64,000 bases of DNA from Mermis nigrescens (lineage: Eukaryota; Nematoda; Enoplea; Mermithida; Mermithidae). Position numbers and translations under genes: made by a program. Shown here one piece after another: positions 1-14,500 of this stretch; positions within the stretch are counted from its first letter, which is position 1; every line of letters begins with the position of its first letter. A model generated the notes under the pieces. It ran no database searches. It was not told the origin of the DNA and saw only the letters and a program-made list of their open reading frames with translations. The stretch is from assembly GCA_036768485.1 (NCBI GenBank), contig JAVLUZ010000154.1:5188724-5252723 (forward strand). Direction: 5' to 3'.

Positions 1-220
1 ATGGGAGTATGTACCCCCGAAAACCAAAACACCTCCCCCTAGAATTCAATTTTTGGAAAATTTTCCTGTTTTTTCGCAATTTTTTGATGCCAATGGATAG
101 TGCTCGATGAGAAACATTGACAAATGGTGTTTTTTCGCCATACCACTATTTGAAAGACCATTTTTGAACTTTAAAAACTTTGCACCTCTCTCCCCCAGAA
201 TTTTGGTGCTGCCCACCTAT
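1..220 (-). mobile_element. MITE-A copy 1, cut by window start
   Basis: Reverse-orientation copy of the commonest short repeat here. It ends with the family terminus, read on the minus strand as ATAGGTGGGCAGCACC. The family core (a short GC-rich end, a middle with CACTATCCATTGGCATCAAA, and a CCCCC-rich far end) is present. The other end lies outside the window. Confidence 0.85.
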
Positions 221-2976
221 GAATGCGACCATGGATTTTACACTTATTGATGCATTTTCAGACATTCATTCATTTTTTCACATTTTCGCTCATCTTGTTA
301 TAAAGCGGAACGTTTGATACATTGCAGCTCTAAGAGTCACAAGCACACCAACTTGAATCGAATATGAAATCAGGATTAAAGGCATCGAGGATTACTCAAC
401 GTTAAATTTATTAATTTTCGTTCTATCAATACAACATTACAAAACACAGTGGATAATTTTATTCCCACGAATTTTAAATAAAAGAAAATATTTATTAGTT
501 TCATTAGTTTCATTAGTCACAAATGTATGCAGGAAAGGTTGACTTACTTATACAGGCGCTTTGATAGCTCAAAACGTTAGTCCTACCTAGTATACGCGCA
601 GGAGAATAATTCAACGAAAATCAACCTTACATACGTAATCCTTTCAAATAAAAATTGACGGACAAGGTACCGACGACATAGGTAACTATCTAAAAATAGA
701 CAATTTCGGAACTTTTTCGGGAATGACGTCAATGCGGGCTCATTACGCAAAGGGCCTAGTCTTTAGATCAATTGAACGAGAGCCAAGTTGGTAAAAATAA
801 AGTTTTTCCGAAATTTTTACGGAAACTCATAATAAACAAATAGTAGCAACATATTCGGATTCACCTTGCAAAAAGACGCTGCTCCGTCGTCGATGTATCT
901 TGCCATAAAATCGAAACATTTGTCGCTAAAAAGTAAAATCGACGACGTCGCTGATCCAGCTGCCGGCTAAGCGCCCGAAATTCGATACTTCATTATCAGT
1001 GTGTTATGGTATTCAAGCGTTACGGTTAAACCATTAAAATTGATCACTTCGATCGGATCCCTTAGAGGACTAATTGGACTAACGATGCTTTATAAGCAAT
1101 ACTTAGATTCGAATCATACTAAAAATAGGCGAGAATGAGTCGAAAATTAAAATGGGAAAATTTGCATTAATCTATTTTAGGATTGAACTAAATAATTAGA
1201 AGACGCAAAATTTTATAAAAAGCGCGACAACGAGACGTGCTTGCTAGAGCCTACGTTTTTTTATAAAATCGAGGAAGATTTCTTATTCTCTAAATTTCTG
1301 ATTAAATTGGAAAATTTTTTAAAAAGGGACGAAAATCGTGTAAATCTCATAGAAAAGATCATAAAGACTGCGCTACAATGCTGAAACACGGGATATGAGC
1401 TCTTTGCAGCTCATTATTTATTCAGCCTCGTACCTATCACGCTACGATGATCCGCAGACTTTCGAACGAAGCCAGACAGTGAGCTGAGAATAGAAAATCT
1501 GGGGAGTAATGAAGGAAGGACAGAAAGCTTATAATATGCAAATTAATATAATACGATCTCATTATATATGAAAAACACAACCGGATGCCATCATCGTACT
1601 TAATTATTTAAATGTACGTCGTAGTGAGCGCAACAGCATCAATATGATAATCACTCAAGTACATTAAGACTAATTGAATATTTGAATGATACATGCCTCT
1701 ATTGATGAAAGGATAAGTACAGATATGTGAAAAATTGATCAATGAATACGTGAAAAACGATCAAACAGACAAACGCATACAAAATAAAATAGGTACGTGA
1801 ACAAAAATGTGAGATAATAAATAAATAGTTGAAGAATTGAAAATTAAATAAAAATACAAATCAAATTAAAAACGCATTTTATTTGATTGCTTCGATTCAA
1901 ATCAACGGATTAGGATTAAAATATTGAGAATGAATACCGTCATGAAATAATTTTAAACGACAGTTCCTCGCGAGAAGAACGTTGAACGATTAATGAAATT
2001 TCATAAATTATCATGAAAAACATTTTTTTTTCAAATCCAGCTCCCTGATGCAATAAATTTAAAGATAAAATGTGTTACTTAAACACTGTGGTAAATTCTA
2101 CATTTTTGATTTTTGTTTCTGTAAGCAAAGTCACTTCGTTGTTTATTAGTACGACGGAGACGAACAATGAGAACTGTTTAGCCTGACTACTAGCATTATT
2201 TTAAAAAAAGTCAAGTGGCATGATGACTAATATTTTTTCTTATGTTCCCATTTCCCTCAATTGAGCTGATATCACCAAGTTGCACTCGATATTTTGTGTA
2301 ATTGATTAAGTTTCTGAGGCAAAACGACAGTTTGGGCAAATATGTTATTTTTAGTAATACGCACACACACAGTCTTATCAAATATCCGCAAAGCTTTGAA
2401 GATTTTCGCGTACGTATTAGCTTTTGCAATTTAGGCTTTTAAGCTATTGAAATTAGCCGTCCTTAACTGCCCAAGCCGTAACAAATTGTCAATGTATTTA
2501 GAACAAAATGTAACGAAGACATGTATATATAAGGACATGTTTTCTAGTTGAAGACGTCGTTTTATTCAAGGAAATTAAACTCAAAGAACCTCAGGGATAT
2601 CCAGGAAATAGAATTTATTTTATTTTCGAACGCATCTTTTGAAGAAGCTAATCAAGTGCGCCTGCGTGGCGATTAGCACGTCGACTAAATTTCGTGGCAA
2701 TATTTTGACAGTTTGTTGTAAATTATGTTAAAAAACATAATACTTATGAAAACATACGACAAAGCGCAGGATTTGATCGATAACGGCAGAAACGTATGAA
2801 TGTATGCGCGGGAGTTGAACGTAAGAGTATTAATTGTTTAGAATGTTTTCCGATTATTTGTATTTTTTTTAATACTTTTTGAAATAAATTATTTCAATAC
2901 TATAATGAGAAAAAGCTGCGACGACTTCTAATATAGTTTGTAGCATGTGAAGTCATCATTGTGTTTATTAATTTTA
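221..2976. other. No gene recognised
   Basis: AT-rich DNA with only short random open frames on either strand. I saw no domain, splice-supported exon or clear repeat. Confidence 0.5.
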
Positions 2977-3119
<143 letters not shown>

Positions 3120-5385
3120 GATTACACAACAATTGATGTGAATTGCGAATGAATTAATCAATAAAATAACATTAGACATAAGAGATGAGTGGATAAACAA
3201 TTTTAAAATACGAAAATGCATCAAATTCGGGCAAGAAACTCCATAAAAAGTCATAAAGGCGTCTCTAGAGACCCTGAACGATTTAATAGAGATCTTAAGT
3301 TTAACGACAAGATTTAATGGTTGCATTTCCGGTCAATGATGCGACTTTATGTAGGGTTAAAAAGCTCGACTGGTAGCTTACGTCATCCGCTGCATAAGCC
3401 GGATGCATTAAATTTATGTAAGCAGGCTATTAGAATTCTAGGCAACCATTAAAGCCCGCATTACGATTAATGGGGCTTCAGAATAAGCTTAATTTAGCAT
3501 CCATTGGACCTCGCCTTTAACTCGTTAATGAGTCAGACAGAAGCAGTGCACAGCGGTCACTGACCACCTCCTAAATTTGGATTTCCTGTTTTTTTCAAGC
3601 CACTAGCAAATTTAAGAGTTTATAAGCACAACTTAAATTTCCGTTTACCAAAAAACAATAGGAAAAATTATTAGGCGTAGCGTCTTAAGCCCTTCTATAT
3701 AAGCATTTGCGTAATACAACGAATTTTTGAGGAGCGAGCAGTAAAATCGTCGTACCGGGACGACGTTATTGGTGCATTTGTATTACAATTTTTTCGGCAA
3801 CATGGAGGCCGGGGAATCATACGTGTATATATGCATGTACCTGCATGTACACACATTTGCGTTTTCTGTGATTATGACATGAATAAAACAAGGAAAGCAA
3901 TCTAGACTTAAATTTTGCAAAAAAAACTTTGGGTTTCTCTCATCTGTATTACCTTCAATGTACTTAATGTAAGTCATTGCAGCTTCCCTTTTACCGAAAG
4001 TGGTAAACAAACAATGGACAAAAATATGCGCGATTTTTCTAGCTTCTCATGACGCTGTCCAATCATCGAAGATACAGTCTCCTAGAAATTTACTGTAATA
4101 AAATATAAAAACGCGATATTTTTCATTATTTATATAAAACACAAAATACATATTTATTCATATGTCTTTTCAATAATACCTCTAAGCCGAAACGAAATCA
4201 GGAATGTTTCAAAATCAGTTTTTGCCGACGTGATAAACAAATGCGACATTTGTATGTTGCATAGGTAAGCAATTTTTGATGATGGAATTTAAACGGTAAA
4301 GAGAGCTGAAAAATCTGATGTAAAAGTGATCCTTTTCTATTAAAAGTTGAGGGTGTCAATGAATTTTAATGCGAAGTTTCAGATTATTTGTCCGAATGCG
4401 GAGGAATTGGAGAACAGAGATTACGTCTACACAGTAAAGAGGCAACGCACTTTATGAAGCTACAAGAACAATGTATCTAAGCTGACGTTTTTGTTTTACT
4501 TCCAAAATTTATGTTTATACACTGATTTTCTTTTAATATCTTCTATTAGCTTTTTTCCATTTGTTCTGTAAAAGAAAAAAATTATTTTGGTTTGATATTG
4601 TCCATCGCCTTATTACAACCACTTTCATTTAAAATATTTCAATTACACGCCTCATATTTCTATTCATATTGGCGAAATATTTTGAGAAATACTTCTGTAA
4701 AGGATTCGTGTAAAAATAGGTTTTGCGGAATTCCATGGGACTCCCGTCATTTTTTGCTTTTGTATCTTTTTTAAATTTTTTCTTCTAAATTTTTTCTTTT
4801 CGTTTCTCTTATTTACCGATATGAAGCTTATGCGGAATTTTGCGCATAAATCTTTGGCTCAAATAAGCGATCCCAAAAATAATATGTCACAAATAATCCG
4901 GCTACACGGGGCAACGGCCTAAATTGAATAAAATAGGTAATAAATAGAAAATATATAAAAATAAGCAAGTAAATAAGCTGAATTCGAAACTGTTTGTACA
5001 CAGACACGCTTAATGTCACATTACTGTAAACGTAACAGCAATTTTGTGCTCTTACCCGAAATAATCGGTTTAACGCAACAGTTGCGAGTAAGTATATGTA
5101 ATTTCCAGAATGCAAGCTTTTCATTCGCCATTTCCGTCGCTGGTAGCTAGGAAATGAGGATAAAAAAGCTCAATTTGTTGCGCTTGACGAATCAGGCCTA
5201 TCTTTTACTAATATTTGCATATTTGCGCACGTCTTATCCTATTTGCATAATGAAATTCACAACTTGGGCTGACGTAAATAAGCGAAAGCGCGCAACACGA
5301 TTCGTATTGTCAAGGCAGCCATATTGGAAAAAAGCTTATTAAACTAAGCTTAAACTTACGTTGAGGCTTGAAGGGTCTTATTTTA
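3120..5385. other. No gene recognised
   Basis: AT-rich sequence with no convincing coding frame, RNA gene or terminal repeat. Short open frames near 4592, 4828 and 5154 have no recognisable domain or splice context. Confidence 0.45.
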
Positions 5386-5790
5386 GCTTACTGTGTCGTA
5401 TGTCGGGAAAATTTGGATCTAACCCGACACTGTTTCGTTGAATTATCGCGTAAGCGCCCATCATAATACGCAAGGAAAGCATTACTTTCTTGTAATTTGG
5501 GGAGCAAGATGTAGTCAACATCCAAAAAATAGAAAATATCCAGCTAACTTGAGCTATTCTTCAGTTTCAATGAATGAAAAATAACTCATTTTGCAACGCT
5601 GAAAGTCCGGATGACGAAAAAAGGACGAATTACGCAAAACCGTCGCGTTGATGTTAGTACTGCGCAATGAAGCGTGTAAAGCATTAAGGATGCCGTTATT
5701 ACTAAATTGTATTACGCGTTTTATACCCAACTAATATTATTCGAATATCGTGATAATGTATTGAGCTTATCAAACGAAGCTTAGCTAACA
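5386..5790 (+). repeat. Direct repeat, copy I (pairs with 5818-6420)
   Basis: This segment recurs diverged about 430-640 bases downstream. Shared landmarks are TGTCGTATG followed by GAAAATTTGGAT (5396 / 6055), GACGAAAAAA.GACGAATTACG (5611 / 6251) and GTGTAAAGCATTAAG (5669 / 6315). The second copy is split by a MITE-A insertion. Confidence 0.7.
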
Positions 5791-5817
5791 TTGGGGCTTT
5801 AAAGGACCAAAAGATTG

Positions 5818-6420
5818 CTTATCGTGTCGTATGCATAGGTGGGCAGCACCAAAATTCTGGACCGGGTGCTTTTTCAAAGGTCAAAAATGGTATTAAAAAT
5901 GGTGGTGGCGGAACAAACGATTTTTCAACATTTGTGCACTATCCATTGGTATCAAAAAATTGCAAAAAACGAAAACAATTCAAAAATTGAATTCTGGGGG
6001 GTATTTTAGTTTCTGGGGGAAGTAACCCCCACGCCCACGTGTGGTCGTATGCCGCGAAAATTTGGATTTAATTCGACAATTAATCGCCTAAACGTTCATC
6101 TTTATGTCCAAGAAGCTAATTATTTTCCTCAAAAGTTCGAAGGAGGCGGGATGAAGTCACATAAAAAAATGGAAAATCTGTAGCTAGGTTTAGCTATGGA
6201 TAAGCTTTAATGAATGGAAATGACTTATTTTTCAGCGCAGAAAGCCCGGAAGACGAAAAAAGAACGAATTACGTAAACCCGTCGCATGGATGTTACTACG
6301 ACGCTATAAACGCGTGTAAAGCATTAAGAAAAGCCGTCACTACTAAAGCATATTACGCGTATTTTACACGACTAACATTATTCGAATGGCGTGAGAATGT
6401 ACATTACTTTGTAGATTAAT
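5818..6420 (+). repeat. Direct repeat, copy II, interrupted by MITE-A
   Basis: Second copy of the 5386-5790 repeat. The uninterrupted first copy acts as the empty site for the MITE-A insertion at 5835-6043. A 69-codon open frame at 6210-6419 lies inside it but matches nothing I know and is not kept open in copy I. Confidence 0.7.
5835..6043 (+). mobile_element. MITE-A copy 2 with 9-bp TSD
   Basis: Starts ATAGGTGGGCAGCACC and ends CCCACGCCCACGTGTG. It is flanked by perfect 9-bp direct repeats GTCGTATGC at 5826-5834 and 6044-6052. Non-coding, 209 bp. Confidence 0.93.
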
Positions 6421-6939
6421 ACGAGGGACAAATGGATTAAAAATAGAGATACTACAGCAACAATAACAAACTCGTGTTTATCATTAACGAATTAGCGAAT
6501 GGATTCCTCATTAAATTTTTTTGTTCGAATGGAAAGCTTAGCATTATCCAAAGAACCGGTCACAACATATAATAATTAGTCTTTCTAACATTATCGAAAA
6601 TAATATGTTCAGTAGATTCAGCACATCCAGCTTTGCTGCATCGTCGGACGTAATGAAAATTGAGACAAGGTAGCTCACAGTCGATTGTAGCGAATAAATG
6701 ACAGAAGAAAAAACGCTTAAAAAATCAATAAGTGAGATTAAGAAAGCAAGAAAAACTGTAATACGAGTAATCAAGCGACATACTGATAAGTGACTGTAAA
6801 GAAAGATCAAGAAGAAACGCGACCTACAGTGACCTTATTCATTACAGAACCGATGATTGCTAAAACGCAATAAAATAAGAGCAAGCACGGATTCGATTTA
6901 GCCAAATTTATGGCGTGAAATAATAATTTGAATTTAGAC

Positions 6940-7235
6940 AATTAGACTTGATCGCATGCATTGGCTTGAGAGTTAGGTATCCCAGAAGCCTAAGAAACGC
7001 GGAGGCGTTATTCACTACCGTGGGCGCGGAGGAGAAGGGGTTGAGAGGGAGGTTTAGACCATCCGTCAATCCGGTAGACCCCCTAATCGATAGAGCCCCA
7101 GGATCGAATTTTTGGCATTTTCTGGGATTTCTGCCGTTTTACACCACACAGATCCCCCTTCGGAATTCGGTCATCTTTGGTAGACACCTCCAAGAATTAA
7201 ACCTTTTAGCCCTGTTATGCTATTTTTCCTCATTG
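6940..7235 (+). repeat. Dispersed repeat family C
   Basis: Holds the family-C core (AATCGATAGA.CCC, then GAATTTTTGGCAT, then AATTCGGTC). Related segments lie at about 11290-11520, 16975-17045 and 49209-49345. No coding evidence; the 99-codon open frame here is not conserved among copies. Confidence 0.6.
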
Positions 7236-7639
7236 AGACCCTTGTGAGAATTTCATTGCTGCGCAAGTGAGCTTGAGTAGCTTAGAATGGTTAAGCAAGG
7301 TAACTACCTCGATTCTAACCCACATTACTTTGACTCGGTGGACCAACTGCAAGAAAAATAGAAATAGTGACTTCTCGATATATAGTCAGCTAGGAAATGA
7401 TCGAAGCATGAGCCATGGGCATTGAACTCAAAGGTTTTAGCTTAATTGAATTGAATGGGATTGTGCGTCTATAAATTTTTCAACACTTCTAAAAAAATAT
7501 CGATTTTAATCATTTTTTTCACGAAAATTTTATTTTTAATAATTTTCAAACCGCAGTCCGCTGATAGTTTTATTGATTATGGAGGTAATATGAAAATGAG
7601 GACGATATTGGTGAGTGTTTTAATGGCGGTGGCGGTGGT

Positions 7640-7890
7640 CATTGGTTGGTCCTGGGCTTGTTTAGTGAGCTTTTTTAGTCCAAGAACACAAAAATTTTTA
7701 TGAATCCAAAAATAGGTGTGAAACTAGGTAAGTCTAGGGTTTCTGGTCAATGTCAAGCGCTTTATAGGAAAATTTTCGATTTTCATCCATTATGGCCTTC
7801 AATTTGCTTCATTTTACACAAAAAAATTAACCTTTTCTATTTTTTTGGGTTCTTTACATCTCTAACAACCCAAATGCACTTCTGGTGGTG
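7640..7890 (+). mobile_element. MITE-B copy
   Basis: Degenerate copy of a second MITE-like family. The shared middle is TTCGATTTTCATCC..TATGGCCTTCAATTTGC, and the family end resembles CC.AATGCACTTCTGGTGG. Other copies are near 8790, 32778, 51640, 54298 and 55243. Confidence 0.6.
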
Positions 7891-8774
7891 GGTAGTGATA
7901 TGATAATGATGATAATTATGATAATCATGCTGATTATGATGTTGATATGTATAATTATTTTGATAATTTTATTCTATTCATTTAATAATTATTTATTTAT
8001 TTATTCAGTTGGTTGGTTATTTATTTCCTTATAATTTTATTTATTTATTCAATCGTTATTTAATTTACTCATCTTGATTTGTTTTTATTTTAATAATTAT
8101 TTCAACAATGATGAGGATGAATATGATGAGATGCTGATGACCCGGTATGATACTGGAAATGATGATAACCGACTATGATTCAATTTCGATAAATTAAGGA
8201 CCTTATTCGTTAAATTCCTTGCTACATGCATCTTTGGTCCATTGTAGGTAAACAGCTAGGTATGTACTTGATATAAATTTTGCTTTGAACATTTTTTATA
8301 TTATATTTGGGCCATGACGTGACTCACACATATACGGCAGATTAAAAACAGGTCATTAAAGACGGATTTAAGCGACGCCACTAAATTCGTCTTTTCGTTT
8401 GTACTTGACTTTATAATCGCCGATTGTTGATTCGGAAAAAGAATCTTGAAAAGAATCATCGGCAATATTGATTCGAGGCCATTAATCAAATAAGTCGTTT
8501 AGTTCTTCACGTATTTCAAATAATTTGTTCAATCTAAACCTAGTGCCCAAAATTTTTTAACTTCGTCGTGAAAATTGCTGCATGTATAGCCAAATCATGT
8601 AAATGAGCTATCGGTTGATTTTAATCAGTTTTTTGTTCGATTTGACCCCTCACTGACTTTAATTTTGCACACTAAACATGTTGAACAAGTCAATAAGTGT
8701 CATAACACCTCGTGGATCGGAAAATGATTTTTTTAAATCATACATGCACATATTGAAAATTTTATTTTGAGGTC
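7891..8774. other. No gene recognised; AT-rich simple sequence
   Basis: Contains GATAATGAT-type and (ATTT)n-like simple sequence between 7900 and 8110. Nothing else was recognised. Confidence 0.5.
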
Positions 8775-8789
8775 TTAGAATGAATAGAG

Positions 8790-9035
8790 AAAGGAAGTCA
8801 GTACCATAGGTGTACAGCATAGCTTTCCTGAGCCAAAATGACCTGAAAAATTAATTTGGGTGCAGCGTAAAAACCACGTTATAACATAGTTTTTAGCCAA
8901 TTTAAAGCATTTTTGAAGAAATTTTTCAATTTTTATCCGTTTTTGGCCTTGATTTTGCCTCATTTTCCCCATAATATTTTCCATTTTTCCATTTTGGGAG
9001 GTTCTAGATCCCCAGCCTCCACGTGCATGTCTGGT
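8790..9035 (+). mobile_element. MITE-B copy
   Basis: Has the family-B order: AAAATGACCT, then TTTTTATCCGTTTTTGGCCT, then CCATTTTGGGAGGTTCTAGATC, then CTCCACGTGCATGTCTGGT at the end. Non-coding. Confidence 0.7.
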
Positions 9036-10107
9036 TAGAACTCCAAAACGCCGCTTTTTTAACCAAATTTCTAATCAGTTTACAACTTCTCAAGATTAAA
9101 AAAATTCGATCACATTCTTCAACGAGTGCTGTTTTGATATGTAAACGCCTAATTGCTAGCCATTTTTCCTACAACTTTTTTCAAAGAGGGTTTTGCTTTT
9201 TGTATTAAGTTGTGAAAATGATTTATTTTCTCAGTGTTCTACTGAAAAAGTTTATAAATAATGATTATTCGCTCAACTGTCCGTATTTTAATCTTCAGAA
9301 AATATCAGGTCAACAGCTGAGCTTTTGTGCTTAAGCCTGATTTACTGGTTACGACGTGATTCGTATTACATGGATGCGAATTTGTAAATTCTTGGAGAGT
9401 TGAGCTTCATTTCCTTTTACATTCCATTAATTATCAACTTTTCAATACTGAGTGAAAAAGACGCGTAAATTCTCTTCATTCTCGTTTGATTGTTGCTTTT
9501 ATAAAACGTGATTAAATTTTCTATAATTCACATGACTTTTGACACTTTTGAAATAAAATTATAGGCTCTTTAAATTAATTCGGACATTCAGAAGCAATCA
9601 TACACGTTCTTGAAAGCCTAATAAGTGTTAGCTAGAAGTTTTTCTGAGTCAAAATAAACATAAACAATTATTAATATTATATAGCGAAACCTAGCTTAGT
9701 TTACAGTTGTAGAAAGCACTTTTGCAAAAGGTTTCCATTCCTGTACACTTTTTGATCTTAAGTTAAAAAAGTTTTTCCTGCTATCTCATCTAAATTCCAA
9801 AACTCTTTCAATTTATTGAAAATCAACTATTATAGTCTGTTTTTCATAACCTTTTGAAAAGTTTAATGTGGCTACAAAACTGCTTTTAATTAATACACCA
9901 AGAATGATATTCCAAAGTACAATGTATATCGAGTTAGAGGATGATCTTTAATATTATTCAGTGACAAGACTACATCAAAATCATAAGCTACTTTTGCAGC
10001 CTGATTCACGGTTGGAATGCACGATCGCTAACGTGAGCACAACCCTTAACTAGTGCACTACCGCTATCTCTAAAAAATGATCTGAATAGCATCTAAGTGT
10101 TACAAAC
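9036..10107. other. No gene recognised
   Basis: AT-rich sequence without a supported coding region or repeat. Confidence 0.45.
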
Positions 10108-10265
10108 ATAGGTGGGCAGCACCAAAATTTTTGGGCATCGAGCACAATCTATTAGCAGTGAAAAATTGCGAAGAAAACAAAAAATTTTAAAAATCGAATT
10201 CTGGGGGTATCCGGCCTTCTGGGGAGTACATACCCCGAACCCCCTTCCCCGAATGCCAACGTTTG
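10108..10265 (+). mobile_element. MITE-A copy 3, internally deleted
   Basis: Starts ATAGGTGGGCAGCACCAAAA, but the middle of the family is missing, giving 158 bp. Flanks resemble a decayed target duplication (GTTACAAAC on the left, GGTAACAAA on the right). Confidence 0.8.
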
Positions 10266-11289
10266 GTAACAAATATGTTTGCTCGACTTTAAACGAGCAG
10301 GATAATGTGATTAAATAATTTTATTATGAAAATGATGAACCACTTATGAAAATTTTTTTACTTTAATTGCAGAACGGTCAAGAGCTAATAAGTAAATTTT
10401 ACGAAACTTGGTGTAATCAAAGTGTAGCTCACCTGAACGAAAATGAGGTCTCCACTTTATCGAGTGGTTGTAGTTTTAACAATTTAGGGTTGTTTCCGAA
10501 CGTGGTAATTCTTCAGAAAAGTTTTTCCCAATTCCCAATCTAAGTGCACTCCAAACATTTAGAACCTCTTTGAGTCTCCTTGTTCCTTTGTTCCGATGCA
10601 TAAATGCCATGTCTCAAAATTGTTATGCGGATTTTAGCATCAACTGAAATAGGTTAAATAAATTTTTTTAATGCTAAATACACGTTCCGAACTTACGTCA
10701 ATTTTAAGTGTTCACGATGCTGTGGTGGTTCGTCTCATTGAAAATCCTTTGCATTACAATAGAAAATTTTAGTCCGATGAACTGTAGTAACGAAGTGAGG
10801 AATTCGGAATTTGAAATTGACATTAAAAATTAATTTTTCAAGCTCACCAAAAATATTAATTGCGTTCATTTTCCTTTTTCTTCAACTTTAGATATGTATA
10901 AATGCGAGACGAATGCCACACATTACTTGATTTTCGATTGATATTACGGTTAGCGGTTATACTAGTTAGCGGTTGTGCACTACTCGGAGTTAGCGGTTGT
11001 GCCACCTAAGCTCAGCGCGTGGCTTAGATTTAGTAAAAAACTCTAAATGAAACAAAATGCTAACAGTAAATGAGGATATTATTTATACATTTTGTCATTT
11101 AAACCATTTTAAGGCCATCGAGCTCGATATACCCAAAATGTGAGGACTATCCATTATTAATATCATTCCAAGTCTAGACTGACCCCGAAGAGCACATCTA
11201 AACCCTGAACTATACCATAATGAACATGCATGTAAAATCAATAAAATTAAAATAGCTCAAAACGACAAATAATGATATGGGTTGCCTTA
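10266..11289. other. No gene recognised
   Basis: AT-rich. The motif GTTAGCGGTT occurs three times between 10949 and 10996. No gene seen. Confidence 0.45.
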
Positions 11290-11520
11290 AGCAGCCTTGA
11301 CGAGCGGGATATGGGCAATCGCTGGGATATGGGAGGTTTCGGGGAGAAGTTTAGGACCCCGACATTTCAAATATCCCCCGAAAATTACGATAGACCCCAG
11401 AATTGAATTTTTGGCATGTTTTTTGCGATTTTTAGGACTTTGGCGTAATCCATTCTCTCCAGAATTCGGTCTCTGCTTATGCGTGGATAAGGGTCCTTGT
11501 TTCCCACCTGAAGATTTGAT
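11290..11520 (+). repeat. Dispersed repeat family C
   Basis: Contains ATAGACCCCAGAATTGAATT, TTTTGGCATGTTTTTT and AGAATTCGGTCTCTGCTTAT. The same order is seen at 49217-49345 and, more diverged, at 6940-7235. Confidence 0.65.
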
Positions 11521-14500
11521 GAAAATATTTGAATTATCCGTCCTGTATAACTTATATTTAATAACAAATTGGATGCAATAGTTGAACCGAGTAGACTCAA
11601 ATTCGTTATCATTTCAATTGTTCTTCGTTTTGGCATCAAGCCAGAAACAAACCAAAATTATTGAAAGCTCCAAATTGGCACTTCCCCTACATCTAATTAG
11701 GTACGTAATATTAATAATAGGGATGCGAATAGAACAGCAGAAGGATAATTATCCAAAACTGTGACGCAAAGATAAGAGATAACGATGCTTTATGGTATGA
11801 GCATGCTCTTGCATATCAGAGCGAGCGAAATAAATCAATTAAGCTTAAGAGTACATGCGCTAAGCTACGCATAACTCGATTAAAAAACGAATGCTTGTTT
11901 TCGTCAATAAGAAGGAAGAAGAATCGTAAGGTAAGAAAAAATCGGCCGAATGACGTTCATTCTTTCCAAACCGTTGTTCGGCATTTTTTCACGGTCAGCT
12001 ATTTTTTTACATTTTTTCCAAAAATATATATGCAATGAAGCCGGCCAAGTGATCAGCTTGCATAGTGCATATTGCCGTCGTGTGGATCCTCGTTTCACCC
12101 AACACGACAACAAGTTATTTTTGAGTGACAAAAAAGGAAATTCGACAAAAAAACAACTTGTTGTTGTCATGTTGTTGTTGTTGTTGCTTTCCTTGTCGCA
12201 CATATCGTTTAAGCTGAACAAGTGGACATGAGGCGGAAAAATAGTTTATTTCTATCCCTCTGGAAGCGCTATCAGCTTAATTACTTATTTATTGGTACGT
12301 ATATACAGAAGCGCGTGAGAGAAATTGCTTGGCGACAAATGTGATCAAGCTTCGCCAAAAATGAGTAAATACACATTACCGATATTCGCGCAGATGCGCA
12401 AACAATTTTTTGAATAGCTTAGTAAGCTTCATCGTTTTATTCTAAAAGAAAAATCATACTTTGTTCATAATTTTGAAAAATTGCGAATTGGAAAATTAGA
12501 ATGATTATTCACAAGGATTACCCTTATTATAAAAAATAAAAATAAACAAAATTAAAAAAACCCAAGTAGATATAACAAATTATTAAATAAACGATTATTT
12601 AACATTTCTTAACCTATGGAAGCTGATGCTGGAAGCACCGATATAACGGAAAACAAAACAATAAATAGAAATACTGCGAGTACATCCGGTTATCACGCGT
12701 TAGCCGGTGTCAAGGTAAAAGGAGAAGGTACCCCTGCTACTTGCTTGAAAGGACTAGAAATTTAAGATGCGAAGAAAGGCCTTAAAAGGCGACGGAACGA
12801 ATTATCTTATTTTTGTTCAAAATCAGCAAAAAGTACCCAGAAATCACTTAATAAGGCATGTTTTGAGATAAAACTCGGGAACTGGAGAAAAATCTAGTTT
12901 TAATAAATGATTGGATGTTCGCCTATTCCAACGTAGGAATCTTCGATCCCCTCATTTACGATATAACTATCATGGGCTGGATCGAAAGAGCCGCTTGGTC
13001 AGTCTGGTGATTTGGACGAAATCATTATATTCAAAACCTGCATGCATGTATTATTTTATGTTTTCGAACTGGCAAAGTTTTTAGAAGTTTGAACGCAAGG
13101 ATTATATGATTTGCTCGCGCTTTCTAGCATTTACGGTAAATTTTTATGAAAAGCGGATAATAATGGTAAAACTGTCTGTTTTCATTCAAATTCTTGAATT
13201 GGATTTTAAACTTAAAATTTTTGTTAGAGTAAGTAACGTATTTCTTGCCTAGAGTAGAAATCACTCTTAGCAACGATTTGATTGAATTTCGATTAGTATA
13301 TTGATGCATTTTCGTGTATGACTTTTCTTTTTCGCAAGTGTTTGGTGTCGATGAGTGTGGCTCAATAAGAAACGTAAAAAATAGTGTTTCAGACCATAAC
13401 ATTAATTTTTCTGCACTTTTTTGACTATCGAAAATTTTTGAACGTCCCTCTCAGAATTTATGCATATTGTATACACATGTAAAGGGATAGATCAAATAAA
13501 AATGCTTATTTTTTATTCTGTAGATCTTGAATTTTTCCATACAGATTCTCAATATCCATACAGATTCTCAATACGTATATGTCTATGCCTATACTAATGC
13601 CTAGTGTTTATCTACTGGGTTAACTTTTTCATTGACAATTTTTTGTACTAACAAGCAAAGGAATGTACCTGCCAGGATCGTCTGAATCGGTCAAAAAAGC
13701 GGACTAAGGATAAATAAAATTTGTTTAAATCTAATTATCAAATTTGTACAAAACAGTTTTGACAATTCAAGCTTCTAACAAGAAAACTGCGAATTACTAA
13801 CTTTGACTGAAGATATTTTGAGTGATTCAGGCTTTTTAAACGGAATGCTGGAGCTTTACAAAGAGAAAGAACAGTAACTGGCGGCGCTAAGCGCCGGAAA
13901 ATTTTGACGTTTTTGCACATTAAACTCAATTTATAACGCTTAAATCATATAAAGCAGACAAATAGATGCGGCGCGAAACGCCAGAAATTTTTAGAAATTC
14001 CTAACCCTTTTACATGGCTTGTTCTCCCTAAAATCTCGTTACACTGTATTCGAAAAATCGGCCAAATCTCGGTTCGGTAGTGGCCCAGTAACACTTAAAA
14101 TTGATGAACTCCTACATTGCACAAATTGATCTGAAATGCGTTTTTCGACCTCTGCTAGGTACGTAGCGCAGCAACGGGTCGCTGCCAATAAGATATAGAA
14201 AGATGTATCCATAAAAATTTTGTTCTTACCGTTTCCGGCCCATTTGTGGCCTTCTAATTAACAAAATGCAGTTCATAGAACAAGAAATGCGCAAAAACAT
14301 AAGAAAATTTGGCCATTCCTTCCAATTAAAATAGGATTATGTGTCCTTGTAAAGAAAGATAAACGAAACAAAGAATAGACAAACTGGTACACAAAAGACA
14401 AACAAAGCAGAGAATAGACAAACTGGTTCACAATCATTTTCGCACTTTTACTATCATGCTCAACAAGCATGCGCAGTTTCATTTAACGAACAAATAGTGC

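Noticed and set aside
12900..12960. tRNA-like stretch with TTCGATCCCC
   Set aside because: No cloverleaf could be formed around it.
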